Shown: positions 7,741 through 15,793, counted from the stretch's first letter. The stretch is 21,150 nt of DNA from CAUSKK01 sp963533935 (GCA_963533935.1 CAUSQL010000024.1:1-21150), one strand, 5' to 3'. The notes: generated by a model not told the origin, from the sequence alone. Made by a program: numbers and translations.

Positions 7741-7960
7741 TCATGTAAATATTACTAATGATAATGCCCCGATTAATGACATTATCAAATATTTAAATCG
7801 GGGAGAAAATCAATTTTAGTACAGGAAATGATTATTTTTACATGCTGAAACTATTGATGGGGAAGGAATCCGAAACTATCTGAATAAGTCAGGAATTTCC
7901 CAGCCCAATTCGTTAATTACCAACAACGGGGCGGTTTTTCGCCCCCTGCGTCGGCTCACG
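7741..7960 (+). pseudogene. Decayed coding fragments (frameshifted gene remnant)
   Basis: Protein-like stretches appear in different frames without starts. VNITNDNAPINDIIKYLNRG is read from about 7745 to 7804, FSTGNDYFY near 7813-7840, and LHAETIDGEGIRNYLNKSGI from about 7838. Joined by one or two frameshifts they would form one AT-rich gene end, which then runs into the palindromic repeat at about 7913. CCCCGATT (7767-7774) and AATCGGGG (7796-7803) could also form a hairpin with a 21-base loop. I favour a broken second orphan gene, possibly a paralogue or partner of the one upstream, but chance open frames in AT-rich DNA cannot be excluded. Confidence 0.35.
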
Positions 7961-8090
7961 CACCCTCACTAACGCTCGGGCGGTTGTTCGCCCTTCGGGC
8001 TCACGCTTCCTCGCTAACGCTCGGGCGCTTTACCTGTATGTAATTAAGGCATTAAATACATGCAGGTAAAGCGCCCCTATGTTTGTAAAT
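7913..8090. repeat. Intergenic palindromic element with two cassettes, closing the AT-rich island
   Basis: The outer arm TAATTACCAACAACGGGGCG starts at about 7914. Two GC-rich cassettes follow: 7932-7979, and 7980-8025 containing GGTTGTTCGCCCTTCGGGCT with the hairpin GCCCTTCGGGC (7990-8000). Then comes the core GGGCGCTTTACCTGTATGTA (8023-8042), loop, and TACATGCAGGTAAAGCGCCC (8057-8076) with CTATGTTTGTAAAT. The TTTACCTG and CAGGTAAA arms differ from the common TTCCCCTG/CAGGGGAA pair on both sides, so the pairing is kept. The loop orientation matches copy 1. Confidence 0.9.
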
Positions 8091-8097
8091 CCACGGG

Positions 8098-8748
8098 CTA
8101 GCGGCGTTTGAAGGGCACCCGCGATTTATTTTCGTAGAAGCCGAAGTGCATGTAGTCCGGCCGCCGGAAGTTGGCGCCCCAGACCCAGGCCCGGCGGGTG
8201 AAGGCCCGCACCACGTCGCCGTTCGGCGTGATGGAGTAGGGATTGAGGCCCGGCTGCCAGCTTTCCCCCACCAGCACCCGGCCGTCCTGGCTGATTTGCG
8301 GGTTCTCCTGGGGATTAATGTCGATGGCCAGGCCGTAGTTGTGCAGGCTGCGCAGATTGCCGCGGCGCCACTGGAAGCCGCCAATTTCCTTAATGGGAAA
8401 GCGTTCCGGCCCGTGGAAAATCTCCGTGAAGATGGCGTGCACCTCCGGCGCCAGCAGATGGAACACCTGAATGCGGGTTTTCCCAGGCACCTTCTGGCCG
8501 TTCTTCAGGCGCCAGATGGGAATTTCCACCCAGACCATGTGGCGGGCGGCGGTGGTCGGGTTCGGATTGGCGTAGACGTCGGTCAGCAGCGTGTGAATGG
8601 TGAAATTCAGCTGGCCGTACTCCTGGGCGACGCCGTTCACATAGCGCAGCTGCTGGGCCGTGAGGCCGGAACGCACGTAGATTTGGCTGTGGCTGCGGTC
8701 GCAGCCCAGCAGCGCCAGGGCGAGGAAAAGGGCGGTTAATTTTTTCAT
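8098..8748 (-). CDS. M15-family peptidase lipoprotein (D-Ala-D-Ala carboxypeptidase/endopeptidase-like)
   Basis: The product (216 residues) has a lipoprotein signal, MKKLTALFLALALLGC, with the lipidated cysteine at 16. The C-terminal half carries the zinc peptidase pattern of family M15 (VanY/M15C type). The ligands are His136 in SLHNYGLAIDIN, Asp143 in the same motif, and His201 in RPDYMHFGF, with Asp198 as probable catalytic acid partner and the typical WVWGANFRRPDYMHF tail. It should act on peptidoglycan stem peptides in the periplasm from a membrane anchor. I start it at the ATG at 8748 because the signal peptide begins there; the longer open frame upstream crosses the hslV coding region. 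It is divergent from hslV and has a poor ribosome site. Confidence 0.88.
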   Translation of the reverse strand: MKKLTALFLALALLGCDRSHSQIYVRSGLTAQQLRYVNGVAQEYGQLNFTIHTLLTDVYANPNPTTAARHMVWVEIPIWRLKNGQKVPGKTRIQVFHLLAPEVHAIFTEIFHGPERFPIKEIGGFQWRRGNLRSLHNYGLAIDINPQENPQISQDGRVLVGESWQPGLNPYSITPNGDVVRAFTRRAWVWGANFRRPDYMHFGFYENKSRVPFKRR

Positions 8749-8788
8749 GGCGGCATGGTGCCCGAGGACGGCTTTCCTGTCCATAAAA

Positions 8789-8814
8789 TTGAAAAAGCGG
8801 TGGCCGGGCCCCAT
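8789..8814 (+). promoter_or_regulatory. Sigma-32 (heat-shock) type promoter of hslVU
   Basis: TTGAAA (8789-8794) and CCCCAT (8809-8814) are separated by 14 bases, which matches the heat-shock consensus of CTTGAAA and CCCCATNT with an 11-16 base gap. The -10 element lies 24 bases before the hslV ATG, giving a short leader that contains the AAGGA site. hslVU is under RpoH control in E. coli, so function and position agree. Confidence 0.75.
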
Positions 8815-8838
8815 GAAGTTCTTTTTCAAGGAACCGCT

Positions 8839-9381
8839 ATGACAACAAGTTTTAACGCCCACAGCACCACCATTCTGTGCGTGCGCCGCGGCAACGCCGT
8901 GGCCATTGCCGGCGATGGCCAGGTGTCCCTCGGCGATACGGTGATGAAGGCCAACGCCCGCAAGGTGCGCCGCCTGTACCGCAATCAGATTCTGGCCGGC
9001 TTCGCCGGCGCCACCGCCGACGCCTTTACCCTCTTTGAACGCTTTGAAAGTAAGCTGGAGGAACAGGACGGCCAGCTGCTGCGGGCCGCAGTGGAGCTGG
9101 CCAAGGACTGGCGCACGGACCGGGCTTTGCGGCGGCTGGAGGCATTGCTCATCGTCGCCGACAAGGCGAACACGCTGATTCTCACCGGCAACGGCGACGT
9201 CATCGAGCCGGAAGACCAGATTGCCGCCATCGGCTCCGGCGGCATGTACGCCCTCTCGGCGGCGCGGGCGCTGGTGCGCAACACGGAGCTTTCGCCCCTG
9301 GAAATTGTGGAGAAGAGCCTGAACATCGCCGCTGACATCTGCGTTTACACCAACCACAACATCATCACCGACAGCCTGTAA
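8839..9381 (+). CDS. hslV: ATP-dependent protease proteolytic subunit HslV (ClpQ), with N-terminal prosegment
   Basis: HslV forms the double-ring peptidase core of the HslUV heat-shock protease, an N-terminal threonine hydrolase. The product has 180 residues. The block TTILCVRRGNAVAIAGDGQV (10-29) aligns with the E. coli N-terminus, which begins directly after the initiator Met. Here nine residues (MTTSFNAHS) precede it, so the catalytic threonine should be Thr10, exposed by processing at HS/TT, as in alphaproteobacterial HslV with HG/TT prosegments. The remaining motifs (FAGATADAFTLFERFE, AAVELAKDWRTDRALRRLEA, ITGNGDV-like, AIGSGG, YTNH) are intact. AAGGA lies 7 bases before the ATG. hslU follows after 5 bases. 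Confidence 0.95.
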   Translation: MTTSFNAHSTTILCVRRGNAVAIAGDGQVSLGDTVMKANARKVRRLYRNQILAGFAGATADAFTLFERFESKLEEQDGQLLRAAVELAKDWRTDRALRRLEALLIVADKANTLILTGNGDVIEPEDQIAAIGSGGMYALSAARALVRNTELSPLEIVEKSLNIAADICVYTNHNIITDSL

Positions 9382-9386
9382 TCATC

Positions 9387-10712
9387 ATGTCTACCAATCT
9401 AGCTAAATTAAGTATGACTCCTAGAGAGATAGTTGAAGAGCTTGACCGCTTCATCATCGGCCAGACCAAGGCCAAGCGCGCCGTGGCCAACGCCCTGCGC
9501 AATCGCTGGCGCCGCCAGCAGGTGCCCGAGCCCATGCGCAGCGAAATTACCCCGAAGAACATTCTCATGATTGGCCCCACCGGCGTGGGCAAGACGGAGA
9601 TTGCCCGCCGCATCGCCAAGTTGGCCAACGCCCCCTTCATTAAGGTGGAAGCGACCAAATTCACCGAAGTGGGCTACGTGGGCCGCGACGTGGATTCCAT
9701 CGTCCGCGACCTCATCAGCGCCTCCCTCAAGCTGGAGCGGGAAAAATCCAAGCGGGAGGTGAAGACCCGCGCCCAGGAAAACGCCTTAAACCGGGTGCTG
9801 GACGTGCTGGTGCCCGGTTCCAATGAAAACAATGTGGCACGCAAGTCCTACCGGGAAAAGGTGGTGCGCGGCGAGCTGGATAACGAAATCATCGAGCTGG
9901 AGCTGAAGGCGGACAGCGAGCCGGTGGAAATGACCGCCATTCCCTTCAACGAGGAAATGGGCGAGCGCATGGACGAGTTCTTCAAGTCCTTCGAGCGGCT
10001 GAATAACAAGCGGGAGAAGCAGAAGCTGACCATCGGCGAGGCGCTGCTGCGGCTGGCCGAGGAGGAGGAGGACAATCTCATCTCCGATAAGGAAATTAAG
10101 GAGCGGGCCATTAAAAACGCCGAACAGAATGGCATCGTCTTCATCGACGAAATCGACAAGGTGGCGAAGCGCTCCGACCACGGCGGCGACGTGTCCCGGG
10201 AAGGGGTGCAGCGGGATTTGCTGCCGCTCATCGAGGGTTCCAGCGTGAACACCCGCTTCGGCACCATTAAGACCGACCACATTCTGTTCATCACCTCCGG
10301 CGCCTTCCACTTCGCCAAGCCCTCGGATTTAATCCCGGAATTGCAGGGCCGGCTGCCGGTGCGGGTGGAGCTGGACGCGCTCACCGTGGACGACTTCGAG
10401 AAAATCCTCACCGACACCGACCACAGCCTGCTGAAGCAGTACCAGGGGCTACTGGCGGCGGAGGGGCTGAAGCTGGAATTCAGTGCCGACGGCGTGCGGC
10501 GCATCGCCGAGCTGGCCTATCAGGTGAATAAGAGCACGGAGAACATCGGCGCGCGGCGGCTGCACACGCTGATGGAGCGGCTGCTGGAGAATCTTTCCTT
10601 TGAGGCGCCGGACCGGCCCAGCGGCGAAGCGCTGACCATTGACGCCGCCTACGTGGACAGGCATCTGACCGAGCTGGCGCAAAATGTAGATTTAAGCCGC
10701 TTTATCCTCTAA
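9387..10712 (+). CDS. hslU: ATP-dependent protease ATPase subunit HslU (ClpY)
   Basis: HslU is the AAA+ unfoldase ring that feeds proteins to HslV. The product has 441 residues, near the usual 443. Walker A is GPTGVGKT (63-70) and the pore loop is GYVG (96-99). The I-domain lies about 110-240. Walker B is GIVFIDEIDK, ENIGARRLHTLMERLLE carries the sensor-2 region, and the tail LSRFIL that docks into HslV is intact. The first 17 or so codons (9387-9440) use AT-rich codons (CTA, TTA, AGT, CCT, AGA, ATA) quite unlike the rest of the gene, probably keeping the start region unstructured. No strong Shine-Dalgarno lies before it, so translation may be coupled to hslV. Its stop codon shares one base with the ribD start (TAATG). 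Confidence 0.96.
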   Translation: MSTNLAKLSMTPREIVEELDRFIIGQTKAKRAVANALRNRWRRQQVPEPMRSEITPKNILMIGPTGVGKTEIARRIAKLANAPFIKVEATKFTEVGYVGRDVDSIVRDLISASLKLEREKSKREVKTRAQENALNRVLDVLVPGSNENNVARKSYREKVVRGELDNEIIELELKADSEPVEMTAIPFNEEMGERMDEFFKSFERLNNKREKQKLTIGEALLRLAEEEEDNLISDKEIKERAIKNAEQNGIVFIDEIDKVAKRSDHGGDVSREGVQRDLLPLIEGSSVNTRFGTIKTDHILFITSGAFHFAKPSDLIPELQGRLPVRVELDALTVDDFEKILTDTDHSLLKQYQGLLAAEGLKLEFSADGVRRIAELAYQVNKSTENIGARRLHTLMERLLENLSFEAPDRPSGEALTIDAAYVDRHLTELAQNVDLSRFIL

Positions 10713-11800
10713 TGGCCGACCACGCACACTTCATGGCCCTGGCTTTGGCCCTGGCTCGCCGCGGCCTTTATTCCACGGCGCCGAATCCGCGGGTGGGCTG
10801 CGTGCTGGTGCGCGACGGGGAAATCGTCGGCCAGGGCTTTCACCGCCGGGCGGGCGAGGGCCACGCCGAGGTTAATGCGTTAAGGGAAGCGGGCGGCCGG
10901 GCCCGCGGCGCCGTGGCCTATGTAAGCCTGGAGCCCTGCGCCCACCAGGGGCGCACCCCGCCCTGCGCCCTGGCATTAATTGAAGCGGGCATTAAAGAAG
11001 TGTGGGTGGCCTGTTTGGACCCGAATCCGCTGGTGGCCGGCCGCGGCGTGGCCCTGCTGAAAGAGGCGGGCATTACGGTGCACTGCGGCCTTTTAGAAGG
11101 AGAGGCCCGGGCGTTGAACGCGGGCTTTTTTCAACGCATCACTACGGGCCGGCCACTGCTCACGGTGAAGCTGGCCGCGTCGCTGGACGGCCGCACCGCC
11201 CTGGCCAACGGCCAGAGCCAGTGGCTGACCAACGCAGAATCGCGCCGCGACGTGCACGAACAGCGGCTGGCCAGCGATGGGATTCTCGCCGGCAGCAGCA
11301 CGGTTATTCAGGACAACGCCCTGCTGACGGCGCGCCACGCCACCGATTTACCGCGCCGGGAACCGCTGCGCATTGTCATTGACGGCCAGGGCCGCCTTAC
11401 TAAGGATTTACGGCTGTTCACGGATTCCAGCCCGCTGCTCATCGCCCAGCTGCACGGCGGCGAAGAGCGGGGCGAGTTCTACGAATTTCGGAACTTCCCG
11501 GCGAAGGACGGCCGGGTGGACCTGGCGGCCCTGCTGGATTACTTGGGTGAACGGGGTTTAAACAATCTCTGGGTGGAGGCGGGGCCGACCCTGGCCGGTG
11601 CCCTGCTGCGGCAAAATCTCGTGCAGCGGCTCGTCATTTATTACGCCCCCTGCCTGCTCGGCCCCCAGGCGCGGCCGCTGGTGCAGCTGCCCTTGCTGGA
11701 AGAGCTATCTGCTAGAATAAATTTTCGGCTGGAACACTGCCGTGAACTGGCCGGCGACGTCAAATTAACCTTTAAAACCGATGTTTACAGGAATCATTGA
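10712..11800 (+). CDS. ribD: Bifunctional riboflavin biosynthesis deaminase/reductase RibD
   Basis: RibD deaminates the pyrimidine intermediate made from GTP and then reduces its ribosyl side chain. The product has 362 residues. The N-terminal cytidine-deaminase-fold half has the zinc site HAEVNAL (His51, catalytic Glu53) with PCAHQGRTPPC (Cys76, Cys85). The C-terminal reductase half starts near 148 with the NADPH-binding VKLAASLDGRTA and ends with LWVEAGPTLAGALL. The ATG overlaps the hslU stop by one base and its 3' end overlaps ribE by 20 bases, so it is translationally embedded in the hslVU-rib unit. I see no FMN riboswitch upstream of it. Confidence 0.95.
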   Translation: MADHAHFMALALALARRGLYSTAPNPRVGCVLVRDGEIVGQGFHRRAGEGHAEVNALREAGGRARGAVAYVSLEPCAHQGRTPPCALALIEAGIKEVWVACLDPNPLVAGRGVALLKEAGITVHCGLLEGEARALNAGFFQRITTGRPLLTVKLAASLDGRTALANGQSQWLTNAESRRDVHEQRLASDGILAGSSTVIQDNALLTARHATDLPRREPLRIVIDGQGRLTKDLRLFTDSSPLLIAQLHGGEERGEFYEFRNFPAKDGRVDLAALLDYLGERGLNNLWVEAGPTLAGALLRQNLVQRLVIYYAPCLLGPQARPLVQLPLLEELSARINFRLEHCRELAGDVKLTFKTDVYRNH

Positions 11801-12421
11801 AAATTTGGGCACTCTACAGGAGCGCCACGACCACGGCAGCGACCAGACCCTGGTCATCGCCGCCCCCACCATAGATTTTTCCACCGTGCGCCTTGGCGAT
11901 TCCATTGCCGTCAATGGGGTCTGCCTGACCGTGCGCCAGCTGGGGCCGCAGAACTTCAGCGCCGACGTGTCCAAGGAGAGCCTGGAGCGCACCACCCTGG
12001 GCGAACTGGCCTTGGGCCAGCCGGTCAATTTGGAACTGGCCCTAACCCTGAGCAAACCGCTGGGCGGCCATCTGGTCAGCGGCCACGTGGACGGGGTCGG
12101 CCAGCTGCTGAGCCGCCGGGACGAGGGCCGCAGCGAACGCTTGGAATTCCGCATGCCCAAGGAAATCGCCCACTATGTGGCGGTTAAGGGTTCCATCGCC
12201 ATCGACGGCATCAGCCTGACTGTGAACGGCGTCGCCGACGACCGCTTCCAGGTGAACATCATTCCCCACACCAGCGAACACAGCACCCTGGGTTCCTACA
12301 AGGAGGGCCAGCGGGTCAATCTGGAGGTGGATTTAATCGCCCGCTACGTGGAACGGCTGCTGCGCCGCGACAGCGACCACAAGCCGTTAAGTTTGGAAGA
12401 TTTAATGAAGGCGGGTTTCTA

Positions 12422-12422
<1 letters not shown>
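11781..12422 (+). CDS. ribE: Riboflavin synthase, alpha subunit
   Basis: This enzyme converts two 6,7-dimethyl-8-ribityllumazine molecules to riboflavin and the pyrimidine precursor. The product (213 residues, the usual size) begins with the invariant MFTGIIE and has two lumazine-binding repeats. The first includes NGVCLTV and SADVSKESLERTTLG; the second includes IDGISLTVNGV and NIIPHTSEHSTLG. The gene starts within the last 20 bases of ribD (ribD's stop is the TGA in ATTGAAA) and its own TAA shares a base with the next ATG, so all three rib genes are coupled. E. coli calls this gene ribC; ribE is the more common name elsewhere. Confidence 0.95.
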
Positions 12423-13510
<1,088 letters not shown>

Positions 13511-13528
<18 letters not shown>

Positions 13529-13610
13529 ATTTGGTAGCCGATGGTTAAAACTTCATCGGCGAGGAATAAATTTGGTAGCCGATGGTTAAAACTTCATCGG
13601 CGAGGAATAA
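13511..13610. repeat. 41-bp tandem repeat, 2.4 copies, spanning the ribBA stop codon
   Basis: The unit TTCATCGGCGAGGAATAAAT followed by TTGGTAGCCGATGGTTAAAAC begins at 13511, 13552 and 13593; the last copy stops after 18 bases. Copies one and two differ at a single base (GAAGAA to GAGGAA). Each unit re-creates the FIGEE-stop end of the gene. GCCGATG and CATCGGC across each junction can form a 7-bp hairpin (10-base loop). No T-run follows, so it is not a classical terminator. Confidence 0.9.
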
Positions 13611-13616
13611 AAATAA

Positions 13617-13778
13617 TACCTACAGGGGAAGCGCGTAGCGCGTAAGACCGCTAGGTCGAACAACCGCCCGTCTGTTTGTAAATACGCCTTAAAAGGTCTT
13701 TTACAAACATACGGGCGCTTTCCGTGTATGTATTTATGTTTAATTTACATACAGGAGAAGCGCCCGTATGTTTGTAAG
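13617..13778. repeat. Palindromic element: cassette-bearing half-arm plus a full palindrome
   Basis: The half-arm TACAGGGGAAGCGC (13621-13634) is split by about 31 bases containing the hairpin GACCGCTAGGTC (13647-13658) and ending GAACAACC, and it resumes at GCCCGTCTGTTTGTAAAT (13666-13683). After a spacer the full palindrome runs from 13699 to 13778. Its outer arms ACAAACATACGGGCG and CGCCCGTATGTTTGT are perfectly complementary, including the variable bases. Confidence 0.9.
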
Positions 13779-13782
13779 ACAG

Positions 13783-13940
13783 TGGGCGCCTGAGCTCAAA
13801 AGGAGCGAAGAACGCGCAGCACCTGAGCGCAGCGAAGAACGCGAAGCACCTGAGCGTAGCGAAGAACGCGCAGCACCTGAGCGTAGCGAAGAACGCGCAG
13901 CACCTGAGCGTAGCGAAGAAGCGCCTATCCGTTTGTAAAT
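13783..13940. repeat. 27-bp minisatellite inside a palindromic half-element
   Basis: Four units of CGCGCAGCACCTGAGCGTAG plus CGAAGAA lie at 13813-13839, 13840-13866, 13867-13893 and 13894-13920. Units 3 and 4 are identical and units 1 and 2 differ by one or two bases. A degenerate partial unit precedes them (13788-13812). The array interrupts one arm: GTGGGCGC before it, and GCGCCTATCCGTTTGTAAAT after it. Open frames through it (SSLRSGAAR repeats) are artefacts. Confidence 0.9.
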
Positions 13941-14073
13941 TAAAGGCTTAATGCAGGCAACGAACACATTAAAGCCCCAATTACCGTAATGACGCGCGGA
14001 TTTAGGCGCCACGTTCTCACACTTAAATCCTCTCCCCCGTCCAACCGGCATTCTTGCCACACCCATTTAATGG
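13941..14073. other. Unassigned intergenic spacer
   Basis: This 133-base stretch lies between two repeat copies and matches neither them nor any gene that I can support. A minus-strand frame starting at 14066 gives a plausible 45-residue start (MGVARMPVGRGRGFKCENVA), but it has no ribosome site and runs into the minisatellite. Confidence 0.4.
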
Positions 14074-14204
14074 ATTTACAAACGGACGGGCGCTTTAGCT
14101 GTATGTTTATTTAGGTTTTAAACCTACAGGGGAAGCGCCCCGTTGTATGTTAATTCACCCAATTAACCGGCAGCGGGGCGCTTTTCCCGTTTGTATTTCT
14201 TAAT
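14074..14204. repeat. Intergenic palindromic element plus diverged half-copy upstream of the DUF2318 operon
   Basis: The full copy (14074-14153) reads TTTACAAACGGACGGGCGCT, TTAGCTGTATG, a longer loop, CTACAGGGGAAGCGCCCC and GTTGTATGTTAATT. The left inner arm (TTTAGCTG) no longer pairs fully with the right one (CAGGGGAA). A diverged half-copy follows (14160-14204: TTAACCGGCAGCGGGGCGCT, TTTCCCGTTTGTATT), whose AT-rich end may supply a -35 element (TTGTAT, 14191-14196). Confidence 0.8.
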
Positions 14205-14214
14205 TTCGGGTGCC

Positions 14215-14235
14215 TAATGCTAATCTATCGCATTA
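14215..14235. promoter_or_regulatory. Possible operator palindrome (Fur-like geometry) before the iron-related operon
   Basis: TAATGC (14215-14220) and GCATTA (14230-14235) form a 21-base interrupted palindrome about 23 bases before the ATG of the DUF2318 gene, in the expected promoter position. Its length and AT-rich flanks resemble a Fur box, but I count only about 9 of 21 matches to the TGATAATGATAATCATTATCA form. The regulator is therefore a guess from the gene context. Confidence 0.3.
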
Positions 14236-14257
14236 ACGTAATTCCCCAAGATTTTCC

Positions 14258-15649
14258 ATGAGTCTATTTTTCTCCCTTTTCATACGCTGCTTCTGGCTGA
14301 ACCTGATGATGGCCGGCGCCCTCAGCGCCAGCGGCCGGGCCCGCCCCCGCCCCACGGCCCTGCTGTTGGCCTTCATCGGCGGCCTCGCCCTCGCCGCTCT
14401 GACGGTCTTAACTTTGCCCAGCGGCGCCAAGGCACTGTTTTACTTCGCCCTCGGCCGGCTGCTGCTGCTGTTCTGCGCCCTGATTTACTGGTTCTGCCGC
14501 GGCCCCGGCGCCGGCCTCCTGCTCTGGTGTGCCGCCGGCTACCTGAGCGGCGGCCCCTTCTTCGCCGCGCCGGTGATGAGCGCCTTTTCCAGCAGCAGCG
14601 TGGTTAATACGGATTTCATTCTGCACTGCTTTGCGGTGCTGGCGGCGGCGCTGCTGTCGGCGCTGCTGGTGCTGTGGCTGTACGTGTTAAAGGCGCAGCT
14701 GTCGCGGCGGCCCTGGCTGGCCCTGGCCACCCTGCTGGTGCTGGTGAACCTGGCCGTATGGCTCGTCTGGCTCGGCGCCGATTTACAGCTGGCGGCCATT
14801 AAGCTGCAATGGCTGGAAATCAGCTCCGGCCAGCTGCGCTTCCTCGCCCGCGCCGAATACGCCCGCAGCTGGGTGGGCTACCTGGCCGTGGCAGTGGGCT
14901 TTATGGCACTTCTCTGGGCCTACTGCTTCGCGCACCGACCGCGGGCCCGGCGCTGGCGGGCCATTGACGAGAAAAAATCCGTCGCTGGCCGGCTGGCCCT
15001 GGCGGAGTACAACGGCAGCCGCCGCCTCTGCCTCCAGGCGGCCGCGGCCCTGGCGCTGGTGCTTGCCACGGCGCTGCACTGGGATTTGGTGGCGTCGCGG
15101 CCGCCGGCCCTGTCCGAGGCCAAGCGGGTGGAACTGGCGGCGGACGGCTTTATCCATTTGCCCATCGAACCCTTTAAGGACAACGATTTGCACCGCTTCG
15201 GCTGGGTTTCCCCCGAGGGCAAGCTGGTGCGCTTCTTCGTGGTCAATCGCTTTAAGGACGAATGGGCGCCGGCGGTGGTCTTCGACGCCTGCCTGCTCTG
15301 CGGCGACACCGGCTACGCCCTGGTGGACGACCAGGTGGTCTGCGTGTCCTGCGGCGTGCGGTTGTACCGGCCGGCGGTGGGCAAGGCCGGCGGCTGTAAT
15401 CCGGTGCCCATCGTCGGCTGGCAGATGGACGAGCGGGAAATCCGCGTGCCGCGCAAGGGTTTGGAGCAGGGGCTGACCCTGTTTAAAACGGTGCTGGAAA
15501 TTGAAGTGCGCGACCCGGTGGACGGGCAGCCGCTGAAGAACACCACCGCGCCCTTCCGCTACAGCTACGGTACCCAGACCTATTTCTTCCACAGCGAGGC
15601 CAATTACCAGCGCTTCCTGGACGACCCCAAGGCCTATGTTAGGGATTAA
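14258..15649 (+). CDS. DUF2318 Fe-S-containing polytopic membrane protein (FTR1/P19-associated iron uptake component)
   Basis: The product has 463 residues. Residues 1-275 carry about seven hydrophobic segments (for example 35-55, 60-80, 85-107, 120-146, 155-173, 206-223 and 258-275). The C-terminal globular DUF2318 domain (about 285-400) has four paired cysteines, CLLC (345, 348) and CVSC (362, 365), plus the family's GKAGGCNPVPI (375-385, Cys380), which probably bind an Fe-S cluster or metal. A last segment (418-462: DPVDGQPL, then YSYGTQTYFFHSEANYQRFL, then DDPKAY) looks like a YHS domain with its cysteines replaced. In Campylobacter the homologue (Cj1660) lies beside FTR1 and P19 and heads the same permease-ATPase-thioredoxin set. 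A role in electron or iron handling for ferrous uptake is inferred from that. Confidence 0.85.
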   Translation: MSLFFSLFIRCFWLNLMMAGALSASGRARPRPTALLLAFIGGLALAALTVLTLPSGAKALFYFALGRLLLLFCALIYWFCRGPGAGLLLWCAAGYLSGGPFFAAPVMSAFSSSSVVNTDFILHCFAVLAAALLSALLVLWLYVLKAQLSRRPWLALATLLVLVNLAVWLVWLGADLQLAAIKLQWLEISSGQLRFLARAEYARSWVGYLAVAVGFMALLWAYCFAHRPRARRWRAIDEKKSVAGRLALAEYNGSRRLCLQAAAALALVLATALHWDLVASRPPALSEAKRVELAADGFIHLPIEPFKDNDLHRFGWVSPEGKLVRFFVVNRFKDEWAPAVVFDACLLCGDTGYALVDDQVVCVSCGVRLYRPAVGKAGGCNPVPIVGWQMDEREIRVPRKGLEQGLTLFKTVLEIEVRDPVDGQPLKNTTAPFRYSYGTQTYFFHSEANYQRFLDDPKAYVRD

Positions 15650-15781
15650 ACAAACAACGGGGCGCTTCCCCTGTATGTATTTAAAGCACAATTACATACA
15701 GGTAAAGCGCCCGGACGTTTGTAAAAACGCCGGGCGCCTGAGCAACAAAGTTGCGAAGAACCGCCCCCATGTCGGTAATTA
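15648..15781. repeat. Palindromic element plus hairpin-cassette half-copy inside an operon
   Basis: The full copy (about 15648-15724) reads AAACAAACAACGGGGCGCTT, CCCCTGTATGTATTTA, loop, ATTACATACAGGTAAAGCGC and CCGGACGTTTGTAAAA. A half-copy follows (15728-15781) with a cassette CCTGAGCAACAAAGTTGCGA holding the perfect hairpin GCAACAAAGTTGC, then AGAACC, GCCCCCATGTCGGTAATTA. This is the one long gap within an apparent operon, and the copy ends just before the ribosome site of the next gene. Confidence 0.85.
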
Positions 15782-15793
15782 TCAAGGAGTTCT

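Noticed and set aside
7767..7803. Terminator hairpin CCCCGATT/AATCGGGG after the orphan gene
   Set aside because: The loop is about 21 bases and there is no adjacent T-run. It could act weakly but does not meet the usual pattern.
8749..9357. N-terminal extension of the M15 frame on the minus strand
   Set aside because: It is antisense to hslV, which is certain. The signal peptide begins at 8748, so the extension is a shadow frame.
10600..10712. FMN riboswitch before ribD
   Set aside because: The sequence upstream of ribD is hslU coding sequence and I see no conserved RFN-element strings.
13529..13616. Rho-independent terminator after ribBA
   Set aside because: GCCGATG/CATCGGC hairpins exist but no T-run follows; the structure is explained by the tandem repeat.
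13740..14066. Minus-strand 108-codon frame with SSLRSGAAR repeats
   Set aside because: The repeats are a translation of the 27-bp minisatellite, the frame lies mostly in palindromic elements, and no ribosome site precedes the ATG.
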